Source: an uncultured Lachnospiraceae bacterium (GTDB taxonomy: Bacteria > Bacillota > Clostridia > Lachnospirales > Lachnospiraceae). Taken from it: a stretch of DNA of 64,000 bases. The position numbers and the translations under genes are program-made. The DNA is taken from assembly GCA_947631625.1 (NCBI GenBank), contig CANRMA010000002.1, positions 124,001 to 188,000 of the forward strand, written 5' to 3'. Below the pieces are notes generated by a model. It worked only from the letters and a program-made list of their open reading frames with translations, had not been told where the DNA came from and did no database searches. Shown in pieces: positions 44,456 to 52,819 of this stretch. Position 1 is the first letter of the stretch. Each line of letters opens with the position of its first letter.

Positions 44456-45748
44456 ATGAAAAGAGTTTTTTGCTTATTTTTAAGTATGGTGATTTTGACA
44501 GTCAGCCTTGTTCATCTTAAAAATTACAGGAATGAAGGCATTTTGCCGGCAAAAGAAGAAAACATGCCGGCAGAAGAAAATCTGTCGTCAGAAACGGAAA
44601 ATCCGCCCAATAAAATAACAGTTGATATTTTAGACGAGAAGGAAGACAACGCCATACTGGTTTCCAAAAGTGATGATACTTCATATGGAGAGAAACTTCC
44701 AAATGGCGACAGTATGCAGCAGCTTTTGGAAAAACAGGATGATCATTATGCGTATACTACCCTTGACGATGCAGGAAAAGAGCTTTATATGGAGATTTTG
44801 TGTGCGCTGACGGAATTTAAGAAAGACGTGAGGCTGTCCTGTGTGGACAATGATGAGATATCGCGTGTCTTTCAATGTGTTTTGAATGATCATCCCGAAA
44901 TATTTTATGTGAACGGGTATACTTATACGCAGCATACTCTTGGTGATATTGTAAAGAAAATTACATTTACCGGGAATTATACCATGAGTGAAAAAGAGGT
45001 GGAAGAGCGTCAAAGACAGATAGATAATTATGTAAACCAATGTTTTAGCGGGCTCTCTCCGCAGGCTGATGAGTATGAAACGGTAAAATATGTTTATGAG
45101 TATATAATTAATAATACTGAGTACAGTGACAGTTCAGCGAATAATCAGAATATATGTTCGGTATTCCTGGACGGCAGGTCTGTGTGTCAGGGTTATGCCA
45201 AGGCGACACAGTATCTGCTGCAGAAGGCCGGGATAAAGGCGGAATTGGTGCTTGGCGAGGTATCTACGGGGGAAGGACATGCGTGGGATCTGGTAAGCAT
45301 AGATAACGAATGGTATTATGTGGATACAACATGGGGGGATGCCTCTTATCAGGCAGTCGGTAAAGGCGGAAGTTATTCCGAAGATAAGATACCGACCATA
45401 AATTACGATTACCTGTGTGTGACTACAAAGCAGCTTAACAGGACGCATACCATAGATAATGTTGTGGAAATGCCGCAGTGTATATCTGATTCTGCCAATT
45501 ATTATGTCAGGGAAGGTCTGTATCTGTATTCGATAGATGAAGAGCAGCTTAAAAAGATCTTCCGTGACGGATATGACAAGGGCAGCGCATATGTTACGTT
45601 GAAATGCGATTCAGAAGAGATTTATAATAATTTGTATGAGCGTCTTATAACCGGGCAGGAAATATTTCGTTATCTTGACAGTGACGACAAAGTCGTATCT
45701 TATACTGAAAATGCCGGTCAGTACAGTATGAGTTTCTGGTTAGTATAG
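44456..45748 (+). CDS. Secreted or membrane-anchored transglutaminase-like protein
   Basis: 430 residues from ATG 44456 (AGAAGGTGAT upstream). A short N-terminal hydrophobic segment (CLFLSMVILTVSLVHL) serves as signal or anchor, followed by an acidic, disordered stretch (about 20-75). The C-terminal half holds a transglutaminase-like domain with the triad C244 (SVCQGYAKA), H275 (GEGHAWDLV) and D290 (YYVDTTWGD). Such domains act as cysteine proteases or cross-linking enzymes on surface proteins or peptidoglycan. Substrate unknown. It stands alone. Confidence 0.85.
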   Translation: MKRVFCLFLSMVILTVSLVHLKNYRNEGILPAKEENMPAEENLSSETENPPNKITVDILDEKEDNAILVSKSDDTSYGEKLPNGDSMQQLLEKQDDHYAYTTLDDAGKELYMEILCALTEFKKDVRLSCVDNDEISRVFQCVLNDHPEIFYVNGYTYTQHTLGDIVKKITFTGNYTMSEKEVEERQRQIDNYVNQCFSGLSPQADEYETVKYVYEYIINNTEYSDSSANNQNICSVFLDGRSVCQGYAKATQYLLQKAGIKAELVLGEVSTGEGHAWDLVSIDNEWYYVDTTWGDASYQAVGKGGSYSEDKIPTINYDYLCVTTKQLNRTHTIDNVVEMPQCISDSANYYVREGLYLYSIDEEQLKKIFRDGYDKGSAYVTLKCDSEEIYNNLYERLITGQEIFRYLDSDDKVVSYTENAGQYSMSFWLV

Positions 45749-45770
45749 AGAATAGTACGGTTAGCGAAAC

Positions 45771-45851
45771 TTAATGCAGTATAATTGAATGCAGGATAAC
45801 TCAATACTGAATGCGGTATAACTGAATGCAGTACAACTGAATGCAGTACAA
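45771..45851 (+). repeat. Tandem 15-bp repeats, intergenic
   Basis: Units like CTGAATGCAGTACAA repeat five times with small changes (45771-45799 and 45807-45851), interrupted by CTCAATA. They lie just downstream of the transglutaminase gene and upstream of asp23. No palindrome or terminator is formed. Confidence 0.75.
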
Positions 45852-45934
45852 GAAATAATACTATGCAAAATTTATAAATTTTGGTATACTTATTCAAATT
45901 GGTAATATCCATTAAGAGATCGGAGGAAGTTTAA

Positions 45935-46321
45935 ATGGAGCAGGAAACCGGCAGGAATATACTGGAGTTACAGGAAGATGAAAAGATAGGCAGCGTTAAG
46001 ATAGCGGATGATGTGGTCGCAATGATCGCTGCATTGGCGGCGACGGAAGTTGAAGGCGTTGCGGCTATGGCAGGAAACGTTACAAATGAACTGCTTAGCA
46101 TGGTAGGCGTAAAAAATATGACTAAGGGAGTGAAAGTAGACGTTATATCAAGAAAGGTCAGATTAGATCTTGCTATTATCATGGAGTACGGATACAATAT
46201 CCCTGCTACCTGTCAGCGCGTACAGTCAAAGGTTAAGAATGCGGTTGAGAATATGACCGGACTGGATGTGACCGATGTTAATATACGGATAGCAGGCGTT
46301 AATTTATCTAAAGACAAATAG
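45935..46321 (+). CDS. Asp23/Gls24 family envelope stress response protein
   Basis: 128 residues, full family length. It contains IADDVVAMIAALAATEVEGVAAM and VKVDVISRKVRLDLAIIMEYGYNIPATCQRVQSKVKNAVENMTGLDVTDVNIRI, the Asp23 domain. In Firmicutes it is a soluble protein attached to the membrane by a partner and linked to cell-wall stress; a member is nearly always next to nusB, as here (18 bases). CGGAGG lies upstream of the ATG. Confidence 0.95.
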   Translation: MEQETGRNILELQEDEKIGSVKIADDVVAMIAALAATEVEGVAAMAGNVTNELLSMVGVKNMTKGVKVDVISRKVRLDLAIIMEYGYNIPATCQRVQSKVKNAVENMTGLDVTDVNIRIAGVNLSKDK

Positions 46322-46339
46322 GACGAAATAGGAGCTTAT

Positions 46340-46735
46340 ATGACCAGAAGAGAATTAAGAGAACAGATTTTTAAACTTTTGTTTCGTATAGAATTTAACG
46401 GACCGGACGAGATGCCAAAGCAGGTTGAACTGTTTTTTGAAGATGAATGCGTTGCAGATGTAGAAGATACGGAATATATTAAGTCCAAGTATGAAAAGAT
46501 CGTGGCAAATCTTCAGGCGATCGATGATATGTTAAATGAGAAAACTGACAAATGGGATACCTCAAGAATGGGAAAGGTAGACCTTACCATCTTAAGGCTC
46601 GCCGTTTATGAGATTGTTTATGATGATGATGTGCCTACGGGAGTAGCGATCAATGAGGCAGTGGAACTTGCCAAGAAATTCGGTCAGAAGGCCTCATTTG
46701 GCTTTATAAACGGGATTTTGGCAAAATTTGCTTAA
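46340..46735 (+). CDS. nusB: Transcription antitermination protein NusB
   Basis: 131 residues, all helical. TRRELREQIFKLLFRIEF opens the N-terminal subdomain and RMGKVDLTILRLAVYEIVYDDDVPTGVAINEAVELAKKFG is the conserved C-terminal part. NusB with NusE (S10) binds boxA RNA and lets polymerase complete rRNA operons. It is the second gene of the asp23-nusB-xseA-xseB-ispA-dxs run. Confidence 0.95.
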   Translation: MTRRELREQIFKLLFRIEFNGPDEMPKQVELFFEDECVADVEDTEYIKSKYEKIVANLQAIDDMLNEKTDKWDTSRMGKVDLTILRLAVYEIVYDDDVPTGVAINEAVELAKKFGQKASFGFINGILAKFA

Positions 46736-46758
46736 ATAATTATATAACAGGTGTTATT

Positions 46759-47982
46759 ATGCCCAATGTATATACGGTAGCGCAGGTTAATTCTTATATT
46801 AAAAATATGTTTACGCAGGATTTTATGCTAAGATCGATCGCAGTTAAGGGCGAGGTAAGCAATTGCAAGCATCATACTTCCGGACATATTTATTTTACAT
46901 TAAAGGACGGGAATAGTTCGATAACATGCGTTATGTTTGCCGGAAACCGCAGAGGACTTGATTTTGAGATGACGGACGGTCAGCAGGTGGTTGTAAACGG
47001 CACAATCGATGTATATGAGAGGGATGGAAAATATCAATTATATGCACAGCAGATCAGACGTGAGGGTTCAGGCGCCTTGTATGAGAGATTTGAACGTCTT
47101 AAGGCTGAACTTGAAGAAAGAGGGATGTTTGCCGAAGAATATAAGCAGCCCATACCGTTATACATAAACAGGTTGGGAGTTGTTACGTCACCCACCGGCG
47201 CTGCCGTAAGAGATATAATACAGATAGCTTCAAGAAGAAATCCATACGTGCAGATCATACTTTATCCGGCGATAGTTCAGGGAGACGCGGCTCCTGCAAG
47301 CATTGTAAATGGCATACATGCAATGGAGAACTATGATGTTGATGCCATTATAGTCGGGAGAGGCGGAGGTTCCATAGAAGATCTGTGGGCTTTCAATGAA
47401 GAGATGGTTGCTCAGGCTGTTTTTGACTGTCCCATTCCCATTATATCGGCGGTAGGACATGAGACGGATACGACGATCACTGATTTTGTCGCGGATCTGC
47501 GCGCACCGACCCCGTCTGCCGCGGCAGAGTTGGCGGTCTTTCCGGTAGAGCAGTTAAATTATAAGATCAATGAATATGCCGGTAAAATGCAGCATTTGTT
47601 CATGAAATATATGGACGGTCTGAGAAACCGGACAGAGCATTACAGAGTGCAGCTTAAATATTTAAGCCCTTCCGGACAGCTTAGGGAAAAACGTACATAT
47701 ATGGCGCAGCTTGACGATACATTACGGCTTCTTATGTCGCAGAAGATTTCTGACAGACGGCATAAACTTGCCATTTGTATTGAAAAACTGAAAGGTTTAT
47801 CACCTCTTGAAAAGTTAAATCAGGGATATGCTTATGCAGCGGATGTCAATGGGAAAACGATATCCTCCATAAGTCAGATAAAGCTGCGGGATGATATTGA
47901 CATATATGTAAAAGACGGCATAATTTCCGCCAAGGTTACAAAACTTAATAAAACAGTGTGGGAGAATCCTGATGAGCCATGA
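46759..47982 (+). CDS. xseA: Exodeoxyribonuclease VII large subunit
   Basis: 407 residues. An OB-fold (residues about 1-100, with VKGEVSNCKHHTSGHIYFTLKD) precedes the catalytic domain with GVVTSPTGAAVRDI and VGRGGGSIEDLWAFNEE, DCPIPIISAVGHETDTTITDFVADLRAPTPSAAAE, followed by a coiled coil. It degrades single-stranded DNA in complex with XseB. The stop overlaps xseB by 11 bases. Confidence 0.95.
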   Translation: MPNVYTVAQVNSYIKNMFTQDFMLRSIAVKGEVSNCKHHTSGHIYFTLKDGNSSITCVMFAGNRRGLDFEMTDGQQVVVNGTIDVYERDGKYQLYAQQIRREGSGALYERFERLKAELEERGMFAEEYKQPIPLYINRLGVVTSPTGAAVRDIIQIASRRNPYVQIILYPAIVQGDAAPASIVNGIHAMENYDVDAIIVGRGGGSIEDLWAFNEEMVAQAVFDCPIPIISAVGHETDTTITDFVADLRAPTPSAAAELAVFPVEQLNYKINEYAGKMQHLFMKYMDGLRNRTEHYRVQLKYLSPSGQLREKRTYMAQLDDTLRLLMSQKISDRRHKLAICIEKLKGLSPLEKLNQGYAYAADVNGKTISSISQIKLRDDIDIYVKDGIISAKVTKLNKTVWENPDEP

Positions 47983-48256
47983 TATGAGCAATGATATGAT
48001 CAATGATATAAAAGAAAAAACAGATAATGTCGATGCTTTTTCAGAAATTTCACTGGAGGAAGCCTTTGAAAAGGTGGAGACGGTAATAGAGCGGTTGGAG
48101 GATGAGGATATTACTCTTGAAGAGTCATTTGCCGCTTATAAGGAAGGCATGAAACTGCTTGAATATTGCAACAGAAAAATAGATAAAGTGGAAAAGCAGG
48201 TACTTAAAATAAATGAAGACGGTGGATTGGATGAATTTTCACGAAATATTGAATAA
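47972..48256 (+). CDS. xseB: Exodeoxyribonuclease VII small subunit
   Basis: 94 residues from ATG 47972. The core SLEEAFEKVETVIERLEDEDITLEESFAAYKEGMKLLEYCNRKID is typical. A 25-residue N-terminal lead rich in Met, Asp and Asn is longer than usual. Another in-frame ATG lies slightly downstream, but its site is not better. The subunit binds the XseA coiled coil. The 3' end overlaps ispA by 26 bases. Confidence 0.95.
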   Translation: MSHDMSNDMINDIKEKTDNVDAFSEISLEEAFEKVETVIERLEDEDITLEESFAAYKEGMKLLEYCNRKIDKVEKQVLKINEDGGLDEFSRNIE

Positions 48257-49133
48257 AAAAATTTCATATATACAGGAAGTATTGGATAAGTATCTTCCAA
48301 AGGAAGAAGGATACCCGAAGACTGTCATTGAGGCAATGAACTATTCCGCGCTGGCCGGCGGGAAAAGACTGCGTCCTTTATTGATGGCTGAAACCTATGC
48401 CATGTTTGGCGGAAGTGAAGATCTGATAGAGCCTTTTATGGCAGCCATTGAAATGATACATACATATTCCCTTGTGCATGACGATCTCCCTGCAATGGAT
48501 AATGATGATTACAGGCGGGGAAGAAAGACGACGCATGTGGTATATGGAGAAGGCATGGCCGTATTGGCCGGGGACGGACTGTTAAATTATGCTTTTGAGA
48601 CAGCCTGTAAAGCGTTTGACGGCGCGCAGAGCCTTGAAGATTATAAAAGAGTGGCCTCGGCGCTTAAAGTTCTGGGTAAGAAAGCCGGAATATACGGTAT
48701 GATAGGCGGACAGTGCGCCGATATCGAGGCGGAAAATAAGCCGGAAGAGGTAACGGGAGAAACCCTGCTTTTTATCCATGAACATAAAACGGCGGCTCTT
48801 ATACAGTGCGCGATGATGACAGGCGCCATTCTTGCCGGAGCCGACAGTGAAGCGGTGGATATCCTGGAGAAAACCGCTTATAATATAGGCGTCGCATTTC
48901 AGATACAGGACGATATCCTGGATGTGACAGGAAATTCGGAAGTGCTTGGGAAACCGGTGGGAAGCGATGAAAAAAATAATAAAATAACATATGTTACCAT
49001 ATACGGGCAGGAAAAGTCCGCGCAACAGGTTGAAGTTTTGTCAAACGAAGCGATCGAAATGCTTCAGTCTTTTGAAAACAGAAATATCTTTTTGGAGAAG
49101 CTTGTAGGGAAATTAATACACAGAGAGAAATAA
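48231..49133 (+). CDS. ispA: Polyprenyl (farnesyl/geranylgeranyl) diphosphate synthase
   Basis: 300 residues. ATG 48231 has GGTGG 6 bases upstream; an ATG at 48213 also lies in frame. The first aspartate-rich motif LVHDDLPAMDNDDYRRGRKTTHVVYGE and the second QIQDDILDVTGNSEVLGK bind Mg2+ and diphosphates; ALAGGKRLRPLL binds isopentenyl diphosphate. It condenses isopentenyl diphosphate to C15 or C20 products for undecaprenyl lipids. It lies next to dxs, the entry enzyme of the same pathway. Confidence 0.95.
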   Translation: MNFHEILNKKISYIQEVLDKYLPKEEGYPKTVIEAMNYSALAGGKRLRPLLMAETYAMFGGSEDLIEPFMAAIEMIHTYSLVHDDLPAMDNDDYRRGRKTTHVVYGEGMAVLAGDGLLNYAFETACKAFDGAQSLEDYKRVASALKVLGKKAGIYGMIGGQCADIEAENKPEEVTGETLLFIHEHKTAALIQCAMMTGAILAGADSEAVDILEKTAYNIGVAFQIQDDILDVTGNSEVLGKPVGSDEKNNKITYVTIYGQEKSAQQVEVLSNEAIEMLQSFENRNIFLEKLVGKLIHREK

Positions 49134-49144
49134 AGGTGAGTACC

Positions 49145-50998
49145 ATGTATTTGGAGCAGATACAAAAAACCAATGATATAAAAGAAATAGGCGCCGAGCA
49201 CTATAATGAACTGGCTGAAGAAATAAGGCAGTTTTTAATTCAGACCATAAGCGTTACGGGAGGTCATCTGGGATCTAATCTGGGCGCGGTTGAGCTGACC
49301 ATGGCGCTCCATTTATTTTTAAATCTCCCGGAGGACAAGATAATCTGGGATGTAGGGCACCAGTCATATACGCACAAGATACTGACCGGCAGAAAAGACG
49401 GTTTTGTCAATCTGCGCAAATATGGCGGGATAAGCGGTTTCCCGAAACGCAAAGAAAGCGACTGCGACTGTTTTGACACCGGTCACAGTTCCACATCGAT
49501 ATCCGCGGGACTTGGTCTGGTCAAAGCAAGGGACTTAAAAGGAGAAAAAAATACAATAGTATCAGTTATCGGAGACGGCTCTCTTACGGGCGGCATGGCA
49601 TATGAAGCCCTGAATAACGCTTCCAGACTGGAAACTAATTTTATAATAATATTAAATGACAATAACATGTCCATATCCGAGAACGTCGGCGGAGTTTCCA
49701 AATATTTAAACAGTATCAGGACAATGGACATGTATCTTGATATAAAAGAGGGAGTATATAAATCCCTGCACGGCAAGTCCAAATCAAAAGATAAGATGGT
49801 GTCCCAGATAAGGCGTGTCAAGAGCAGCTTTAAACAGCTGATAGTGCCGGGAATGTTTTTTGAGGATATGGGTATTACTTACCTGGGGCCGGTAGACGGA
49901 CATGATATCAACGCCATGCTCAGGATGTTTAAGGAAGCCAGAAAGGTAAGAGGGGCGGTCATAATCCATGTCATTACCCGGAAAGGCAAAGGTTATGCTC
50001 CGGCGGAGCGCCATCCTGCTAGATTTCACGGCGCGGAGCCGTTTGAGATAGAGACGGGCATACCGAGCAGACCGAGGAATAAAGCCAATTATACGGATAT
50101 TTTTTCTACCGTAATGTGTAAGCTTGGTCAGAGGGACGAAAAAGTGGTCGCGATAACTGCGGCAATGCCGGACGGAACCGGACTTAAACGTTTTCGCAAC
50201 ATGTATCCGGACAGATTTTTTGATGTGGGAATAGCGGAAGAACATGCGGTTACTTTTGCGGCAGGTCTTGCTGCGGGAGGACTTAAGCCTATAGTGGCGG
50301 TATATTCCTCATTTTTGCAAAGAGCGTATGACCAGATACTCCATGATGTGTGTTTGCAGAACCTTCCTGTTATCTTTGCGATAGACAGGGCAGGACTGGT
50401 AGGCAGCGACGGGGAGACTCATCAGGGTATTTTTGACCTTTCATACCTTTCTTCCATTCCGAACATGCACATTATGGCGCCTAAGAATAAGTGGGAGCTT
50501 TCCGATATGATCAAGTTTGCGCTTGCATATTCCGCGCCGTTTGCAATACGCTACCCCCGCGGAGAGGCCTACGACGGCCTTCAGGAATACAGGGAACCCA
50601 TTGATTTTGGAAAAAGCGAGAGGATTTATTCGGAGAAGGATATTATGCTTCTGGCAGTCGGCAGTATGGTGAAAGTGGCCGTTGAAGTGCGCGATAAGCT
50701 TAAAGCTATGGGGTATTCATGTTCACTGACCAACGCCAGATTTGTAAAACCCATTGATACGGAGAATATAAAGGAAGCCTGCAGGAATCACCGACTTATC
50801 GTTACAATGGAAGAGAATGTGGCGAGCGGCGGCTTTGGGGAAAAAGTCAGAGAATATGTGGATTCCCTTGATACAGACGTTAAACTGATAAATATTACAC
50901 TGCCTGACGAATATGTGGAGCATGGAAATGTAGATCTGCTTAAAGAAGAAACAGGCATAAATGCCGATTCCATTATTAAAAGGATATTAAAGCGTTAA
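49145..50998 (+). CDS. dxs: 1-deoxy-D-xylulose-5-phosphate synthase
   Basis: 617 residues from ATG 49145 (AAGGTGAG upstream; the frame also has a GTG at 49136). It has GGHLGSNLGAVELTMALH, the thiamine diphosphate motif GDGSLTGGMAYEALNNAS...LNDNNMSI, and GIAEEHAVTFAAGLA followed by DRAGLVGSDGETHQG. It makes DXP from pyruvate and glyceraldehyde 3-phosphate, the first step of the MEP isoprenoid pathway. The final codons lie in a 19-bp tandem duplication. Confidence 0.95.
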   Translation: MYLEQIQKTNDIKEIGAEHYNELAEEIRQFLIQTISVTGGHLGSNLGAVELTMALHLFLNLPEDKIIWDVGHQSYTHKILTGRKDGFVNLRKYGGISGFPKRKESDCDCFDTGHSSTSISAGLGLVKARDLKGEKNTIVSVIGDGSLTGGMAYEALNNASRLETNFIIILNDNNMSISENVGGVSKYLNSIRTMDMYLDIKEGVYKSLHGKSKSKDKMVSQIRRVKSSFKQLIVPGMFFEDMGITYLGPVDGHDINAMLRMFKEARKVRGAVIIHVITRKGKGYAPAERHPARFHGAEPFEIETGIPSRPRNKANYTDIFSTVMCKLGQRDEKVVAITAAMPDGTGLKRFRNMYPDRFFDVGIAEEHAVTFAAGLAAGGLKPIVAVYSSFLQRAYDQILHDVCLQNLPVIFAIDRAGLVGSDGETHQGIFDLSYLSSIPNMHIMAPKNKWELSDMIKFALAYSAPFAIRYPRGEAYDGLQEYREPIDFGKSERIYSEKDIMLLAVGSMVKVAVEVRDKLKAMGYSCSLTNARFVKPIDTENIKEACRNHRLIVTMEENVASGGFGEKVREYVDSLDTDVKLINITLPDEYVEHGNVDLLKEETGINADSIIKRILKR

Positions 50999-51013
50999 AA
51001 GGATATTAAAGCG
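50976..51013 (+). repeat. 19-bp tandem duplication across the dxs stop codon
   Basis: TTAAAAGGATATTAAAGCG occurs at 50976-50994 and 50995-51013. The TAA at 50996-50998 at the start of the second copy ends dxs. The last residues (ILKR) are thus encoded at the copy junction. It is probably a replication slippage event. Confidence 0.85.
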
Positions 51014-51034
51014 TTAAAGGGCATGGTCGTATAA

Positions 51035-51925
51035 ATGAAAGAAAGATTGGATGTGCTGCTTGTAAAACAGGGGCTTGCGTCTTCAAGAGAAAAAGCCAGG
51101 GCGGTCATAATGGCAGGCAGCGTTTTTGTAAACGGACAGCGCGAAGATAAAGCCGGTACTGTTTTTAATGAAGATAAAGCGCATATTGAGGTGAGAGGAG
51201 AAACGCTGAAATATGTAAGCCGCGGGGGGCTCAAGCTTGAAAAGGCAATGCAGGAGTTCCCTATAGAGCTCGCGGGCCGTGTATGCATGGATATAGGAGC
51301 TTCTACAGGCGGTTTTACGGATTGTATGCTGCAAAACGGAGCGTCGAAGGTTTATTCCGTGGACGTGGGGCATGGACAACTGGCATGGAAACTGCGTGAA
51401 GACGAACGCGTTGTATGTATGGAAAGGACTAATTTCAGGTATATGAAACCCGGAGATATCGATGATCGTCCGGATTTTGCTTCTGTTGACGTCTCTTTTA
51501 TTTCTCTTACCAAAATACTTATTCCGGCAAGAAATCTTTTAAAAAGCAAAGCGGGGATGGTATGTCTTATTAAACCTCAGTTTGAAGCGGGACGGGATAA
51601 GGTAGGAAAAAAAGGCGTTGTAAAAGAGCCGGAAATACACGAAGACGTTGTAAGAAAGATAATAACCTACTCTGATCTGACGGGTTTTGAGGTAAAAGGG
51701 CTCTCTTTTTCGCCGATAAAAGGTCCCGAAGGTAATATCGAATATTTGCTTTATCTTATCAAAAGAGATAATATAGAAAAAAAGATTGAGGATATGACCG
51801 AACATGATGCGGAGTGTGCGCTTAAAGAGCTTATGGAGAACAAAAGAGGTATGGGCATGGAAGAAGCCGTGCAGGGCCTTATTTCCGATACCGTGAATGC
51901 GGCGCATCAGATACTTGATAAATAG
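51035..51925 (+). CDS. tlyA: TlyA family rRNA 2'-O-methyltransferase
   Basis: 296 residues. An N-terminal S4 domain (KERLDVLLVKQGLASSREKARAVIMAGSVFVNG) is followed by an FtsJ-like methyltransferase domain with CMDIGASTGGFTDCMLQNGA, VYSVDVGHGQLAWKLR, DFASVDVSFISLTKILIPA and IKPQFEAGRDKVGKKGVV. Homologs methylate ribose in 16S and 23S rRNA (hemolysin A name in older records). It is followed by nadK after 18 bases. The site upstream of the ATG is weak. Confidence 0.95.
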   Translation: MKERLDVLLVKQGLASSREKARAVIMAGSVFVNGQREDKAGTVFNEDKAHIEVRGETLKYVSRGGLKLEKAMQEFPIELAGRVCMDIGASTGGFTDCMLQNGASKVYSVDVGHGQLAWKLREDERVVCMERTNFRYMKPGDIDDRPDFASVDVSFISLTKILIPARNLLKSKAGMVCLIKPQFEAGRDKVGKKGVVKEPEIHEDVVRKIITYSDLTGFEVKGLSFSPIKGPEGNIEYLLYLIKRDNIEKKIEDMTEHDAECALKELMENKRGMGMEEAVQGLISDTVNAAHQILDK

Positions 51926-51943
51926 ACGGAGCTTTATATCATT

Positions 51944-52795
51944 ATGAAGAATATTTTACTTATAACAAATAAAGAAAAGGACCCTGAAGGGAAATATACC
52001 AAGCGGATAAAGTTCTATCTTGAGGCGAAGGGCGTCAATGTTACATGCATTTTTGAAAAGTATTCCGAAGAACCCGGCGTGGACGAGTTGGAGCTGCATC
52101 CGGATAATATCGAATGCGCGCTTGTGCTCGGGGGAGACGGAACTTTGCTTAAAGCGGCAAGAGACATGATGGTCTATGAGGTGCCGCTGCTTGGGGTAAA
52201 TCTTGGGACTCTTGGTTATCTTACGGAAGTGGAGATCGGAAATATCGAGCATGCATTGGACAGGCTGCTTTCAGGGGAGTTCGTGTTGGAAGAGCGCATG
52301 ATGCTCGAGGGCAGGGTTTATCATAAAGACAGTGATGATGAATATGACGTTGCTCTTAACGATATTGTAATTGCCCGCTGCGGAACGCTTAAAATGCAGA
52401 AATTCGACATATATGTAAACGGGCGTTTTTTACACGGATACAGCGCGGACGGAATGATAGTCGCTACTCCTACCGGCTCAACAGGCTATAATATGTCGGC
52501 AGGAGGGCCTATAGTCGAACCGTCGGCCAGTATCATAATGCTTACGCCCATATGTTCGCATACGCTTAATACCAGAAGCATCATATTATCGTCGGATGAT
52601 GAAGTTATCATCGATATTCCGTTAGGACGCGACCGCGCGATACAGTCCATGGAGGCAAGTTTTGACGGCGCGCATAATATCATGCTGAATACGGGCGACA
52701 GGATAGTTATAAGAAGGGCCGCCAAAACGACGGGGATACTTAAGTTAAATACTGAGAATTTTCTGGAGATACTGCATAAAAAGATGGCTGATTGA
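51944..52795 (+). CDS. nadK: NAD kinase
   Basis: 283 residues. The GGDGTLLKAARD motif (phosphate binding) sits near residue 65, with NDIVIAR, PTGSTGYNMSAGGPIVEPSASIIMLTPICSHTL and DRIVIRRA. It phosphorylates NAD to NADP using ATP. It lies 18 bases after tlyA and 24 bases before recN. Confidence 0.95.
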   Translation: MKNILLITNKEKDPEGKYTKRIKFYLEAKGVNVTCIFEKYSEEPGVDELELHPDNIECALVLGGDGTLLKAARDMMVYEVPLLGVNLGTLGYLTEVEIGNIEHALDRLLSGEFVLEERMMLEGRVYHKDSDDEYDVALNDIVIARCGTLKMQKFDIYVNGRFLHGYSADGMIVATPTGSTGYNMSAGGPIVEPSASIIMLTPICSHTLNTRSIILSSDDEVIIDIPLGRDRAIQSMEASFDGAHNIMLNTGDRIVIRRAAKTTGILKLNTENFLEILHKKMAD

Positions 52796-52819
52796 TCTTT
52801 GCAAAGAAAGAGGATTATA

